A DNA stretch of 64,000 nucleotides, from contig VJWM01000172.1 in the NCBI GenBank assembly GCA_010909165.1, forward strand, positions 124,001-188,000, written 5' to 3'. Source of the stretch: Anthoceros angustus (taxonomy: Eukaryota; Streptophyta; Anthocerotopsida; Anthocerotales; Anthocerotaceae). The stretch's first letter is position 1. Each line of letters begins with the position of its first letter. The notes under the pieces were generated by a model. The model searched no databases. It was not told where the DNA came from and worked only from the letters and a program-made list of their open reading frames with translations. Both the position numbers and the translations under genes were made by a program. Below, one piece after another: positions 20,180 through 31,740 of this stretch.

Positions 20180-21021
20180 AGAGAAAGTCCATGTCACCAC
20201 ATGTTGTCGAGGAAGCCTGCCACGGCAATCACGCTTTGAGCGTTCTTCCTTCTTTCAGGCTGTCACACTTTGCATATACTAGTAGCCAACACCGTTGCCA
20301 TGTACAGAAAGCGAGACGAGGAAAGGAGGAAGAAGAGTCCGTTACATATTTGGTGGGTGTCGAATTAATGCTGTGCGTGAGGATAAATAGGAAGTCTGGG
20401 ATTCCAAAGCAAAGGGAATCCAGACTGAATCTCTCATTCAGCGTCACGTGCTTTCCACAGCGGGGAAAAGACCTACGTCCATCCTCGCTGTTTCAATCCA
20501 GAGGGGCAAGGAAGAAAGCAGAGTACCTGTGCCAGTCGGGGTTCCCTGGTCCTCTTCACCTGCGATTGGATTGAGAATCGAAGGGTGCTGATCCCTCGAG
20601 CCGTGCTAGCGACAGTCTGCTTGGAATTGATGTACATGGAATGGATGTGAATTGGTGGGGATCTGGGTTGGTGGGTTCCAGGTTGGTGTGTAGAATCGGT
20701 CTCCATTTCGTGGGATTCTGCGGTTGGTGTGTAAAATGTGTCTGAATTCGTGGGATTCCGATGTGGGTATTGTGAATTGGTGGGCTGGTGTTGAAGTGTT
20801 GGGTTGTTGAATTGGCCTCAATTCGTAGGATTCCGAAGTTGCGCTGAGCTTGTGATGGAATGGGAACAGGTCTTCCTGCATGCAAGACTGCCCACAACAG
20901 AATGGATTGGGAGAAGGCGGTAGGACATGCAGCATGAAGGAGCAACACAGCAAAATGGGCAGAGAGGAAGGTGGGCTCCCACAACACAAGGGTTCCAATC
21001 CAAGAGCCAGGAGGCAGCAGA

Positions 21022-21361
21022 GGAGGTGCTGGTGGTGTGGAATTACGGCCATGACGTGATCCAGCTCCCGCCGCTTCATCGATTTGGAGGAGGTTAGGCA
21101 GCGCACCTGCGTGATCGTGACGCAGGGGCGGGATGGGAGCCAGGGGTATGGAGATGGGTTCGCGTTCCTTGTGCCGCCTTTCGGTGCGGAGGAGGTGGAT
21201 CCGACCGGGGCCGGGGATTCGTTGGTGGCAGGATTCTGCACCGGTTGCAGCACGGGCTGGAGGTGGGGAAGGCTGTGTTGACGGGAAGTACTTCGGGCTC
21301 TGGCAGTGGGGCAGGTCAGGTGCCCACCTTCTCGACGCTGCAGGTGCAGATGCAGCTTCAG
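21022..21361 (+). pseudogene. MIK-type kinase pseudogene, internal deletion (copy 3)
   Basis: Same internal deletion junction as copies 1 and 2. Extra base losses (CACCGGTTGC, ACGGGAAGTA) break the frame after DPTGAGDS. Confidence 0.85.
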
Positions 21362-22207
21362 GCAAGTTGGACTATGGCTTTCTTCTTTTCTTGCTGCTGG
21401 GTGTGCGTTGGGTGGAGGTTGATTGGTTGGAGGGTTTGTGTGTTGTTGCTCAGATGCTGGATGTGTGCTTGATGATGTGCAGGGGTGGGGTTGCAACGGT
21501 CTGAGGCAGGGGATGTGCATGATCCTTGAGTCCAATGCTGTGTTGGGTATTAACGATGGCTGCACTCGTGGGCTGGGAGCAGGGAGTGTGTGCTCGCCGT
21601 AGCCCTCCTCGGCAGGAGAATGGCTGCCGAGAGCATGCTGGTGCAGCAGGAAGGTGATGAAGATGGAGGAGCAGGTGCTGGGGTTAGGGCAACGGACGGA
21701 CGTCCATGGTTGCACTGAATGAATGTGGCAATGCTGCAGTATGTGTGCTCGGGCTTGAGACCTGAGAGAGCTGCTGGGGCCCTGTGATGAGATGGGCTCG
21801 AGGATGGTGTGCTCATCTGTTGTCGGAGAAGAACCTTGTGCTTTCATAACAGCAGATAAGGATAAGGTGCCTGTCTGATTTGATAAGGGTCATGCTCGTT
21901 TTTTCGATCCTCTCCTTCTCTGAAGGTGTGTGTTCTGATGGGGGATTGGCTGTAACAGGTTGCTGCCTCGAACATAGAGAGTCAGCGTGAAGTGGAAGGA
22001 CACACAGTTCCTGGTGGTAGTGTGAGATGGCGTGCTAGAGGTAGAGGCAGAAGATGTTTGGTCCTTCATATCTATTTCGACAACCATTTTCCTGGAGGGA
22101 TGGTCCGTAAGGAAATAGATGCGATTGGGTCTTGCTCAACTAGCCAAGTTTGGCAAATCGTGGAGACTTATTGCTTGCTTATGAGACGAGCCTCTTGTTG
22201 TCAGTGA

Positions 22208-22266
22208 CTGTTAGTCCAGTTTGATGAATAGACTTCGTTTCTCAATTGGTTCTATTTGGCAAATTT
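22208..22266 (+). pseudogene. NPF stub fused to coiled-coil 3' flank
   Basis: Only the piece with SFLNWFYLAN remains before the sequence jumps at GGCAAAT to TTGTGCACATTGTTTGTCC, the 3' flank of the coiled-coil gene. The same fusion is present at about 40155, 46045, 50595, 55020 and 57035, so it arose once before those units multiplied. Confidence 0.7.
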
Positions 22267-22330
22267 GTGCACATTGTTTGTCCATAGGACAAAGTTCACA
22301 TCCTAATAGTCAAAAAGGTTGCATCGAAAT

Positions 22331-23193
22331 CTATGATTTATCCAAATCTATCAGTAAGTGATAGCCTAGAGAGTCAGCTATGCAAACTATTGCCGAACCT
22401 TGAGCAAATGTTAATGGAAACCTGGATATCTTCCATGCTCCATTCTGCCTTTCAAATTGCGAAAGGGCACCATTTTGCCTTTGATGTTGCGAAAGGGCAC
22501 GAAATTTATCGTCGTGAACATGGGCAGAAAGGATTTTGTACATATCTACGATGGCTCTAACTTGGTCATCAATGGATTGCCAACCTGCGGAGGTCTTGAT
22601 ACACTGAAACAACTTAGCATCTGCAGATAGAAAATATTGCCACCAACTAGCTCTGGTACTTCTATCCTTGGTGTCTCCATACTTCACCTTCAAGTGCTCT
22701 TCAAAGAGCTCAAAACGCCTCTCATGTTGTTGACGCTTTTTGCCGCTAAGAGATCGAATTCGAGATCCCGAATTCTTCGTTTACAGAAAGAAATAGCCAG
22801 GTCCTTAGCCCTCGAAGCTTCTATGGCCTGCTCCTTAGCTTCTATGGCCTGCTCCTTAGCTTCAATGGCCTGCTGCAAGGCTTGCTCCCTAGCCCTCGAG
22901 ACTTGCTCCCTAGCCATCGAGGCTTGCTCCCTAGCCCTCGAGACCTCCTCCCTAGCCCTCGAGACCTGGATGGTTTCCTCATGCAGCGTCTTGACTGAAT
23001 CAATGAGCATCTGTTGCCTCTCGGCGTCCTTCTCTGTCCTCAACAGGGTCAACAAAGGGTCCATATTGGAGCTCTAACACTGAAAGCCTTGACATGCCTA
23101 TCCCGAGGCCCAGGCATAAGGTCTTCTTGGCATACTCAAGCCCATGAGTGATCCAGAAGCAGAGCCGCTAATCAGCACCAGCAATGCCGCCAT
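22331..23193 (-). pseudogene. Coiled-coil family copy CC2, one frameshift
   Basis: Both halves are well kept (two AIEAKEQ heptads and four SRAREQ-type heptads), but a missing base at AAAGAGCTCAAAACG (about 22708) shifts the frame between the coiled coil and FEEHLKVKYGD. It also has an in-frame repeat of GCGAAAGGGCACCATTTTGC (about 22455-22500). A one-base consensus error would be enough to explain the break. Confidence 0.75.
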
Positions 23194-23277
23194 AGATAAA
23201 AGACGCCCGCAATCCTCAACAGCAAAGGCTTCCCGATTCTCCACTACCTCTCACCCCGCGAGCTGAAGAGCAAAGCC

Positions 23278-23392
23278 CTCCTCCAATTCGTCTCTCAAAC
23301 AGGGCGCAGCCAAGGACAGCTCCCTCAATTCGTCTCTCAAACAGGGCGCAGCCAAGGACAGCTCCTCCAATTCGTCTCTCAAACAGACAGTG
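23278..23392 (-). repeat. 42-bp minisatellite (about 3 units), U2
   Basis: Same unit as at 16868. The third unit is joined directly to CAGACAGTGGGCAGAAGG, so the GGCGCAGGCAAGACAGGTAG segment that follows the repeats in other units is missing. Confidence 0.85.
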
Positions 23393-23529
23393 GGCAGAAG
23401 GAGGCGGCAAGCTCCCAAGATGCGAGAAGCACGGGGACTCAAATTCCCTTCCGCACCAGATTCAGCGGAGCTGTAGAAACGGAAGACAGCGGGCGGGAGG
23501 AACAGCGCTAGGGGCCAGGGCAGGGTCAG

Positions 23530-25865
23530 CAGGAGGCGTTGCTGCGTCTGCTGAGCAAGGAATCTGTTGAGGCCTTCTGCTGGCCCTGTCGCTATGTCTC
23601 AGGCTCCTCTGATGAGTGGCAACAGCTTGTGTGTTTTGCGTGCGCGTGGCAAGAAGTGTCTCTCGGGTGAAGACGTCCTCCGCCACGGAAAGCCCTGTAC
23701 ATGTGTATGCAGAAGTCGTGAAGTGGAAGATGCATGCCAGGTTTTCATTCTGTGAGATTCGGTAGTGATGGAGTAGTTAGTGGTAGGAGCTGCCTGGGTT
23801 CAATCCATCCTAGCCATTCTGTGAGTACTGCCAGTCGAGCATGACGCGCTTGTTGTGTATGAACAACTGGCTTGCCGGGGATGTGTTTGTCAGCAACTAG
23901 TTGGCTTGTGGACATACTGTACATGGAAAATGTGGGAGTTTGAAGGATGCCCGGTGAGTGTTAGCACAGCACGGCCACCTGCGCCATGCCATGGAATGCC
24001 CTGATATCTGTGTATGCGAAATGACGTGAACCTGAGGGCTTGAGGCAGGACCGGAAATGGGAGTCATGACGGCTGCAAATTGAGTAAGTTCACCTTTTTG
24101 TAGCTGGCCTCTGAGTGCGTGCAGTTGCTGCGGATTTGTCAGGGTTGGGTTTTCTGGACAGCGTGGGCATGAAAGGATGAGTGGACATGGGCTGCCGTTC
24201 TTGGACAGGCTCTTTATTTGAAATGGTCTGATGTACTGAAGGATGGTCTGCATTGAAGCTGATGGCATTCTGTTGCCGATCTGCTGATCCATTCGTGGTA
24301 GGCGGACGAGTTTGGGATGAGTGGATCTGGATAGCTGTGTGTGTGGGGGCTGTGTCTTGATGGTGGCTTGTGGGTATGCCAACCTCGTGTGTGCAGGATT
24401 GGGAATGGCCTCCGTGACTGCTGGAACTCTGTGAGCCTGTTATGTCAGGAGAGGAAGCCCTCTGTTACGTCCTTTTGGCTGACCCTGTTACTTTTGCTTA
24501 GATTGTATTGGGCGTCGTGATGGCTGAGATTGTAGAATGTTATGTCGGCAGGGGATGCGTTCTGAGGCCGTTGGAGCTGCCCTGGATTCTATGGCGCAGA
24601 TAGACCTTGCTGTTTCACAGCCTCTGGTTCATAATGCGCACGAAAGTGTCCGTCTGTAAGAAGGATTCATTTGTGGAGCGACGAGTACATTGATCTCAGT
24701 GTCCATTTGGGGTGCGAGTGGAATATTCCATCTGGAATGCTATGAGAGCTGGGTATGCCGAGCACGGGCTTGCTCGAATATGAAGCGCTAGTTGTGTGTG
24801 AACGACTGGAGCCGGAGGGCCTCATTTTCGCTGACCATGTTACTTTTGCTGTGCTTGAAAAGGCTGGTGCACAGCACTGGTGCCTTTCAGAAGAGCATGG
24901 AGGTGCACACGCTGATTGCCCAAACACTGACTGCAGGGTATCAAAGGTGGGCAGCTGCCTGCGGATATGTATGCCCAAGCAAAATGTCGCAAACTGAAGG
25001 ATGCATGCCAGTTTTTTCACATCATGGCCACAAATGATATGGTGACATGGAATGTCGTGATGGCGGGTTATGCAAAATGTGATGAACTGAGAGAGGCACG
25101 CCAGGTTTTTGACAGCATGAACTCGAGGAATGAGGTGACATGGAATGCCTGATAGCTGGGTACGCTGGGTACGCTGGACAAGGGCTCGGACATGAGTACC
25201 TTGTTCTGGAGGGGAGGGCTGATTCTAGATGCTCATGCCTTTTCACTTGCCTCCTGAAGGCTAGTGCAAGTACTGGGGCCTTAAAGAAGGATAGGCAGCT
25301 GCACTCACTGGTTGACGAAAGAGGACTGCTGGGTAACGTGGTGTTGGGCAGCTGTCTGATGGCCGTGTATCCAAAATGTGGTGAACTGGAAGATGCCCGC
25401 TATGTTTTTAAGAGCTGAGCCACAAGGGATGCCGTGACATGGAATGCCCTGATAGCTGGGTATGCACAGCAAGGGCCTGGCCAAGAGGCGGGTGCTGTGT
25501 ATGTGCAGATGGACGAAGAATTTCAATTCGCCGTACCAACCTGCGGCAGAGGTAACAACCCATCCGCCCCGGCGACAGCGTGACTCGGCACATCAGCAGT
25601 GCGAGGCTCCTCGTCAGCGGGACTTTTGGGAGGTCTGGCTCCAGTGCCATACAACCGAAAATTTCAACTGAGAAATCCCCGGAGATTTCCCTACACAAAC
25701 TCAACCCTGACTATGCCGTCAGCGGCTAGGTGCAAGCACACCATCATCTCACCTTGCAGCCCAAGGCTGGGCGTCCAATAGTGGACGAACCTGCTTCCCC
25801 ATCTCCAAGGCTGGGCGACCCAGCAAGCGATCAAGTTAGACACAAATATCTGATTCATCATTAGA
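23530..25865 (+). pseudogene. PPR protein pseudogene, copy F2
   Basis: Same order of pieces as F1 without the inner duplication. It alone keeps a longer right part at 25340-25510: SCLMAVYPKCGELEDARYVFKS, then VTWNALIAGYAQQGPGQEAG and VYVQMDEEFQF. That reveals the ancestral continuation of the gene; other copies lose about 160 bp between GTTGGGCAG and ATGGACGAAG. Confidence 0.8.
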
Positions 25866-26881
25866 GAAGTCCATGTCACCACATGTTGTCGAGGAAGCCT
25901 GCCATGGCAATCACCCGCTTTGAGCGTTCTTCCTTCTTTCAGGCTGTCACACTTTGCATACATGTCTTGCAGACCACTAGTAGCCACTACCGTTTACCAT
26001 GTACAAAAAGCGAGACGAGGAAAGGAGGAAGAAGAGTCCGTTACATATTTGGTGGGTGTCGCATTAATGTTTTCTAAAATGGTATGTGCCAGCCTGTGCG
26101 TGAGGAAAAATAGGAAGTCTGGGATTCCAAAGCAAAGGGAATCCAGGCTGAATCTCTTATTCAGCGTCACGCGCTTTCCACAGCGGGGAAAAGACCTACT
26201 TCCATCCTCGCTGTTTCAATCCAGAGGGGCAAGGAAGAAAGCAGAGTACCTGTGCCAGTCGGGGTTCCCTGGCCCTCTTCACCTGCGATTGGATTGAGAA
26301 TCGAAGGGTGCTGATCCCTCGAGCCGTGCTAGCGACAGTCTGCTTGGAATTGATGTACATGGAATCGATCTGAATTGGTGGGGATCTGGAGTTGGTGGGT
26401 TCCGGAGTTGGTGTGTAGAATCGGTCTCCATTCGTGGGCTTCTGCGGTTGGTGTGTAAAATCTGTCTGAATTCGTAGGATTCCGATGTGGGTATTGTGAA
26501 TTGGTGGGTTGGTGTTGAATTGTTGGGTTGTTGAATTGGCCTCAATTCGTAGGATTCCGAAGTTGCGCTGAACTTGTGATGGAATGGGGAACGGGTCTTC
26601 CTGCATGCAAGACTGCCCACAACAGAATGGATTGGGGAGAAGGTGGTAGGACATGCAGCATGAAGGAGCAACACAGCAAAATGGGCAGACAGGAAGGTGG
26701 GCTCCCACACAAACTCAACCCTGACAATGCTGTCAGCAGCTAGGTGCAAGCACACCATCATCTCACCTTGCAGCCCAAGGCTGGGCGTCCAATAGTGGAC
26801 GAACCTGCTTCCAATCTGTGCAGCCCAGGCTGGGCGACCCAGCAAGCGATCAAGTGACACAAATATCTGATTCATCATTAG
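25866..26881. repeat. Array unit U3 (1.0 kb, minimal)
   Basis: Contains only the PPR 3' end and the pre-kinase spacer. At about 26705 the spacer (GGGCTCCCAC) jumps back to the PPR end (ACAAACTCAACCCTGAC), deleting kinase, NPF, coiled-coil and minisatellite. Confidence 0.9.
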
Positions 26882-27735
26882 AGAAGTCCATGTCACCACA
26901 TGTTGTCGAGGAAGCCTGCCATGGCAATCACGCTTTGAGCGTTCTTCCTTCTTTCAGGCTGTCACACTTTGCATACATGTCTTGCAGACCACTAGTAGCC
27001 ACTACCGTTTACCATGTACAGAAAGCGAGACGAGGAAAGGAGGAAGAAGAGTCCGTTACATATTTGGTGGGTGTCGCATTAATGTTTTCTAAAATGGTAT
27101 GTGCCAGCCTGTGCGTGAGGAAAAATAGGAAGTCTGGGATTCCAAAGGGAATCCAGGCTGAATCTCATTCAGCGTCACGCGCTTTCCACAGCGGGAAAAG
27201 ACCTACTTCCATCCTCGCTGTTTCAATCCAGAGGGCAAGGAAGAAAGCAGAGTACCTGTGCCAGTCGGGGTTCCTGGCCCTCTTCACCTGCGATTGGATT
27301 GAGAATCGAAGGTGCTGATCCCTCGAGCCGTGCTAGCGACAGTCTGCTTGGAATTGATGTACATGGAATCGATCTGAATTGGTGGGGATCTGGAGTTGGT
27401 GGGTTCCGGAGTTGGTGTAGAATCGGTCTCCATTCGTGGGCTTCTGCGGTTGGTGTGTAAAATCTGTCTGAATTCGTAGGATTCCGATGTGGGTATTGTG
27501 AATTGGTGGGTTGGTGTTGAATTGTTGGGTTGTTGAATTGGCCTCAATTCGTGGGATTCAGTTGCGCTGAACTTGTGATGGAATGGGAACGGGTCTTCCT
27601 GCATGCAAGACTGCCCACAACAGAATGGATTGGGGAGAAGGTGGTAGGACATGAAGGAGCAACACAGCAAAATGGGCAGACAGGAAGGTGGGCTCCCACA
27701 CAAGGGTTCCAAGCCCAAGAGCCAGGAGGCAGCAG

Positions 27736-28286
27736 AGGAGGTGCTGGTGGTGGGGAATTACTGCCATGACGTGATCCAGCTCCCGCGGGTGTGGAAGCGG
27801 AGGTCCTGGGGGTCGGTGTCCTACATCAGGAACGTGCTGGACGCGGTTGGAGTGGACGCCTTGGTGGTGGCCAAGGTCGGTCCGGACTTCGCCTACGCGG
27901 AGAGTTCTGCGCCCAAGGCGCACCCGCCTCAGGTGGTGCCAGGCCGCCACAACCAGTTCTTCGCAGACCTGAGCAAGAAAGGAGAAGGCGCGTCCTTCGA
28001 GCCGGCAATCTGTGCAGCCCATCTTCCCGTGGGACATCCGGGGACTGCCAATTCCGGACTGGCTAGCGGTGGGCGTGGCGGGCGAGATCCGGGCGGACAC
28101 CCTGGAGCGCATGGCGGCTGCCTCGGATTGTTTGGTGGTGGATGTGCAGGCTTTGATCCGTACAATCGAGCCCGGAAGCGGGGTGGTGGGGCTGTGCCCG
28201 CTCCGGGACACGGCCTTCTACCCGCTTTTGCACAATGTGGCATACCAAGGCATCCAGCTCCGAGGCCGCCTTCATCGATTTGGAGG
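27736..28286 (+). pseudogene. MIK-type kinase pseudogene, 3' truncated and frameshifted (copy 4)
   Basis: This copy does not have the 496-bp internal deletion. It keeps VLVVGNYCHDVIQLPR, VDALVVAKVGPDFAYAESSA, and the AVGVAGEIRADTLERMAAAS stretch, but small deletions put these in different frames. It ends at IDLE before the ATP/catalytic GAGD region. Nearest relative is the intact copy in the next unit. Confidence 0.85.
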
Positions 28287-28769
28287 TTGGGCAGCTGTCT
28301 GATGGACGAAAATGTGGTGAACTGGAAGATGCCCGCTATGTTTTTAAGAGCTGAGCCACAAGGGATGCGTGACATGGAATGCCCTGATAGCTGGGTATGC
28401 ACAGCAACCAGCCCCTGTGTATGTGCAGATGGACGAAGAATTTCAATTCGCCGTACCAACCTGCGGCAGAGGTAACAACCCATGCGACAGCGTGACTCGG
28501 CACATCAGCAGTGAGGCTCCTCGTCAGCGGGACTTTTGGGAGGTCTGGCTCCAGTGCCATACAACCGAAAATTTCAACTGAGAAATCCCGGAGATTTCCC
28601 ACACAAACTCAACCCTGACAATGCTGTCAGCTAGGTGCAAGCACACCATGATCTCACCTTGAAGCCCCAGGCTGGGCGTCCAATAGTGGACGAACCTGCT
28701 TCCCCATCTCCAAGGCTGGGCGACCCAGCAAGCGATCAAGTGGCACACAAATATCTGATTCATCATCAG
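28287..28769 (+). pseudogene. PPR pseudogene 3' fragment in U4
   Basis: Retains KCGELEDARYVFKS-like bases, GATGCGTGACATGGAATGCC and the DEEFQFAVPTCGRG end, with more small deletions than F2 (for example the QQGPGQEA region is cut to CAGCAACCAGCC). Confidence 0.7.
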
Positions 28770-29570
28770 AGAAGTCCATGTCACCACATGTTGTCGAGGA
28801 AGCCTGCCACGGCAATCACGCTTTGAGCGTTCTTCCTTCTTTCAGGCTGTCACACTTTGCATACATGTCTTGCAGACCACTAGTAGCCACTACCGTTTAC
28901 CATGTACAGAAAGCGAGACGAGGAAAGGAGGAAGAAGAGTCCGTTACATATTTGGTGGGTGTCGCATTAATGTTTTCTAAAATGGTATGCTGTGCGTGAG
29001 GATAAATAGGAAGTCTGGGATTCCAAAGCAAAGGGAATCCAGGCTGAATCTCTTATTCAGCGTCACGCGCTTTCCACAGCGGGAAAAGACCTACTTCCAT
29101 CCTCGCTGTTTCAATCCAGAGGGCAAGGAAGAAAGCAGAGTACCTGTGCCAGTCAGGGTTCCTGGCCCTCTTCACCTGCGATTGGATTGAGAATCGAAGG
29201 GTGCTGATCCCTCGAGCCGTGCTAGCGACAGTCTGCTTGGAATTGATGTACATGGAATGGATCTGAATTGGTGGGGATCTGGAGTTGGTGGGTTCCGGAG
29301 TTGGTGTGTAGAATCGGTCTCCATTCGTGGGATTCTGCGGTTGGTGTGTAAAATCTGTCTGAATTCGTAGGATTCCGATGTGGGTGTGAATTGGTGGGTT
29401 GGTGTTGAATTGTTGGGTTGTTGAATTGGCCTCAATTCGTAGGATTCCGAAGTTGCGCTGAACTTGTGATGGAATGGGGAACGGGTCTTCCTGCATGCAA
29501 GACTGCCCACAACAGAATGGATTGGGGAGAAGGTGGTAGGACATGCAGCATGAAGGAGCAACACAGCAAA

Positions 29571-30715
29571 ATGGGCAGACAGGAAGGTGGGCTCCCACAA
29601 CACAAGGGTTCCAAGCCCAAGAGCCAGGGGAGGCAGCAGAGGGAGGTGCTGGTGGTGGGGAATTACTGCCATGACGTGATCCAGCTCCCGCGGGGTGTGG
29701 AAGCGGAGGTCCTGGGGGGGTCGGTGTCCTACATCGGGAACGTGCTGGACGCGGTTGGAGTGGACGCCTTGGTGGTGGCCAAGGTCGGTCCGGACTTCGC
29801 CTACGCGGAGAGTTCTGCGCCCAAGGCGCACCCGCCTCGGGTGGTGCCAGGCCGCCGCACAACCCAGTTCTTCGCAGACCTGAGCAAGAAAGGAGAAGAG
29901 CGCGTCCTTCGAGCCGGCAATCTGTGCGAGCCCATCTTCCCGTGGGACATCCCGGGGGACTGCCAATTCCGGACTGGCCTAGCGGTGGGCGTGGCGGGCG
30001 AGATCCGGGCGGACACCCTGGAGCGCATGGCGGCTGCCTCGGATTGTTTGGTGGTGGATGTGCAGGCTTTGATCCGTACAATCGAGCCCGGAAGCGGGGT
30101 GGTGGGGCTGTGCCCGCTCCGGGACACGGCCTTCTACCCGCTTTTGCACAATGTGGCATACCTTAAGGCATCCAGCTCCGAGGCCGCCTTCATCGATTTG
30201 GAGGAGGTTAGGCAGCGCACCTGCGTGATCGTGACGCAGGGGCGGGACGGGAGCCGGGTGTATGGAGATGGGTTCGAGTTCCTTGTGCCGCCCTTCGCTG
30301 CGGAGGAGGTGGATCCGACCGGGGCCGGGGATTCCTTCCTGGCGGGATTCTGCACCGGGTTGCATCACGGGCTGGAGGTGGGGAAGGCTGTGTTGATGGG
30401 GAACTACTTCGGGGCTCTGGCCGTGGGGCAGGTCGGGGTGCCCACCTTCTCGACGCTGCAGCTGCAGATGCAGCTTCAGGCAAGTTGGACTATGGCTTTC
30501 TTCTGGCCGCTGGGTTTGCGTTGGGTGGAGGTTGATTGGTTGGAGGATTTTTGTGTTGTTGCTCAGATGCTGGATGTGTGCTTGATGATGTGCAGGGGTG
30601 GGGTTGCAACGGTCTGAGGCAGGGGATGTGCATGATCCTTGAGTCCAATCCTCTGTTGGGTATTAACGATGGCTGCACTCGTGGGCTGGGAGCAGGGAGT
30701 GTGTGCTCGCCGTAG
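29571..30715 (+). CDS. pfkB-family inositol 3-kinase-like gene (MIK type), intact frame
   Basis: Proposed exons 29571-30479 and 30596-30715 give 342 residues. The pfkB fold is complete: EVLVVGNYCHDVIQLP (first strand, about 25-40), EVLGGSVSYIGNVLDAVGV, VAKVGPDFAYAE, AVGVAGEIRADTLERMAA, VVDVQALIRTIEP, LKASSSEAAFIDLEEVRQ, CVIVTQGRDGSRVY, VPPFAAEEVDPTGAGDSFL with the catalytic Asp254, and GNYFGALAVGQVGVPTFS. NYCHDV, DVQALIR and LKAS.EA are typical of plant myo-inositol 3-kinase, which phosphorylates inositol in phytate synthesis. The intron would have a GC donor (CAG/GCAAGT) and an AG acceptor at 30594-30595; unspliced, the frame ends at 30617. The start is uncertain: ATGs at 29550 and 29571 both precede the conserved part. 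This is the only copy in the window with an unbroken kinase domain. Confidence 0.75.
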
Positions 30716-31319
30716 CCCTCCTCGGCAGGAGAATGGCTGCCGAGAGCATGCTGGTGCAGCAGGGAAGATGATGAAGATGGAGGAGCAGGTGCTGGGGTTA
30801 GGGCAACGGACGGACGTCCCTGCTTGCACTGAATGAATGTTGCAATGCTGCAGTATGTGTGCTCGGGCTTGAGACCTGAGAGAGAGCTGCTGGGGCCCTG
30901 TGATGAGATGGGCTCGAGGATGGTGTGCTCATCTGTTGTCGGAGAAGAACCTTGTGCTTTCATAACAGCAGATAAGGATAAGGTGGATGTCTGATGTGAT
31001 AAGGGTCATGCTCGTGTTTTTTATCTTCTCCTTCGTTGAAGGTGTGTGTTCTGATGGGTGACTGGCTGTTACAGGTTGCTGCCTCGAACAGAGAGAGTCA
31101 GAGTGAAGTGGAAGGACACACAGTTCCTGGTGGTAGTGTGAGATGGCGTGCTAGAGGTAGAGGCAGAAGATGTTTGGTCCTTCATATCTGTTTCGACAGC
31201 CATTTTCCTGGAGGGATGGTCCGTAAGAAAATAGATGTGATTGGGTCTTGCTCAACTAGCCAAGTTTGGCAAATCATGGAGACTTATTGCTTGCTAATGA
31301 GACAAGCCTTCTTGTTGTC

Positions 31320-31680
31320 AGTGACTGTTGTCCAGTTTGATGAATATGAATAAGGAACAGACTTCGTTCCTCAATTGGTTCTATTTGGCAAATCAATTTG
31401 GGAGCTTTGATCTCGTCTTCAATTCTGTGTACATCCAAGGCACTTTGAGCTGGGCACTGGGATTTGGAATACCAGCAGCCGCCATCAATCTGGGAGGTCT
31501 GGGAGGTTTTGTGTCATGCTTAATTCTGGTGTACATCCTAGACAATGTGAGCTGGGCATTGGGATTCGGAATACCACAACGGCCATGGGAATTGTACTGT
31601 CTGACGTCATACAGACATCAGGAGGGGGCAGCCCTTTGACCAGGATTGCCCAGGTCATTGTTGTTGCGGTGAGAAAGTAG
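31320..31680 (+). pseudogene. NPF (NRT1/PTR) transporter pseudogene fragment, U5
   Basis: QFDEYE (frame 1) then KEQTSFLNWFYLANQFGS, VYIQGTLSWALGFGIPAAA, LILVYILDNVSWALGFGIP and, after a shift, GSPLTRIAQVIVVAVRK. NVSWALGFGIP is present twice, so a stretch of about 110 bp was duplicated inside the fragment. Most of the 12 transmembrane segments are absent. Confidence 0.75.
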
Positions 31681-31740
31681 GGAGGTGTCTTCTGCTAAAC
31701 TTTTGGATCAGGTGTGAGAAGATGAGTCATACAAAGAGGA

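Larger units (their letters stand above)
20180..25865. repeat. Array unit U2 (5.69 kb, full form)
   Basis: Carries, left to right, the PPR end and spacer, MIK pseudogene 3, a 60-bp NPF stub, coiled-coil copy CC2 (minus), the 42-bp minisatellite and PPR copy F2. Confidence 0.9.
26882..28769. repeat. Array unit U4 (1.9 kb)
   Basis: Spacer plus the first two-thirds of the kinase gene, then a jump at about 28286 (TTGGAGGTTGGGCAGCTG) into the PPR pseudogene as preserved in F2. A small PPR piece (28287-28600) completes the unit. Confidence 0.9.

Noticed and set aside
20606-21847. Minus-strand frame of 413 codons over the kinase pseudogene
   Set aside because: Pro/His/Ser-rich shadow of GC-rich plus-strand kinase sequence and its G/T-rich repeats; similar shadows occur in every unit, with no family resemblance.
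29053-30159. Minus-strand frame of 368 codons opposite the intact kinase
   Set aside because: The plus strand encodes a clear pfkB kinase with GAGD; the antisense frame is Pro/Arg-rich and compositional.
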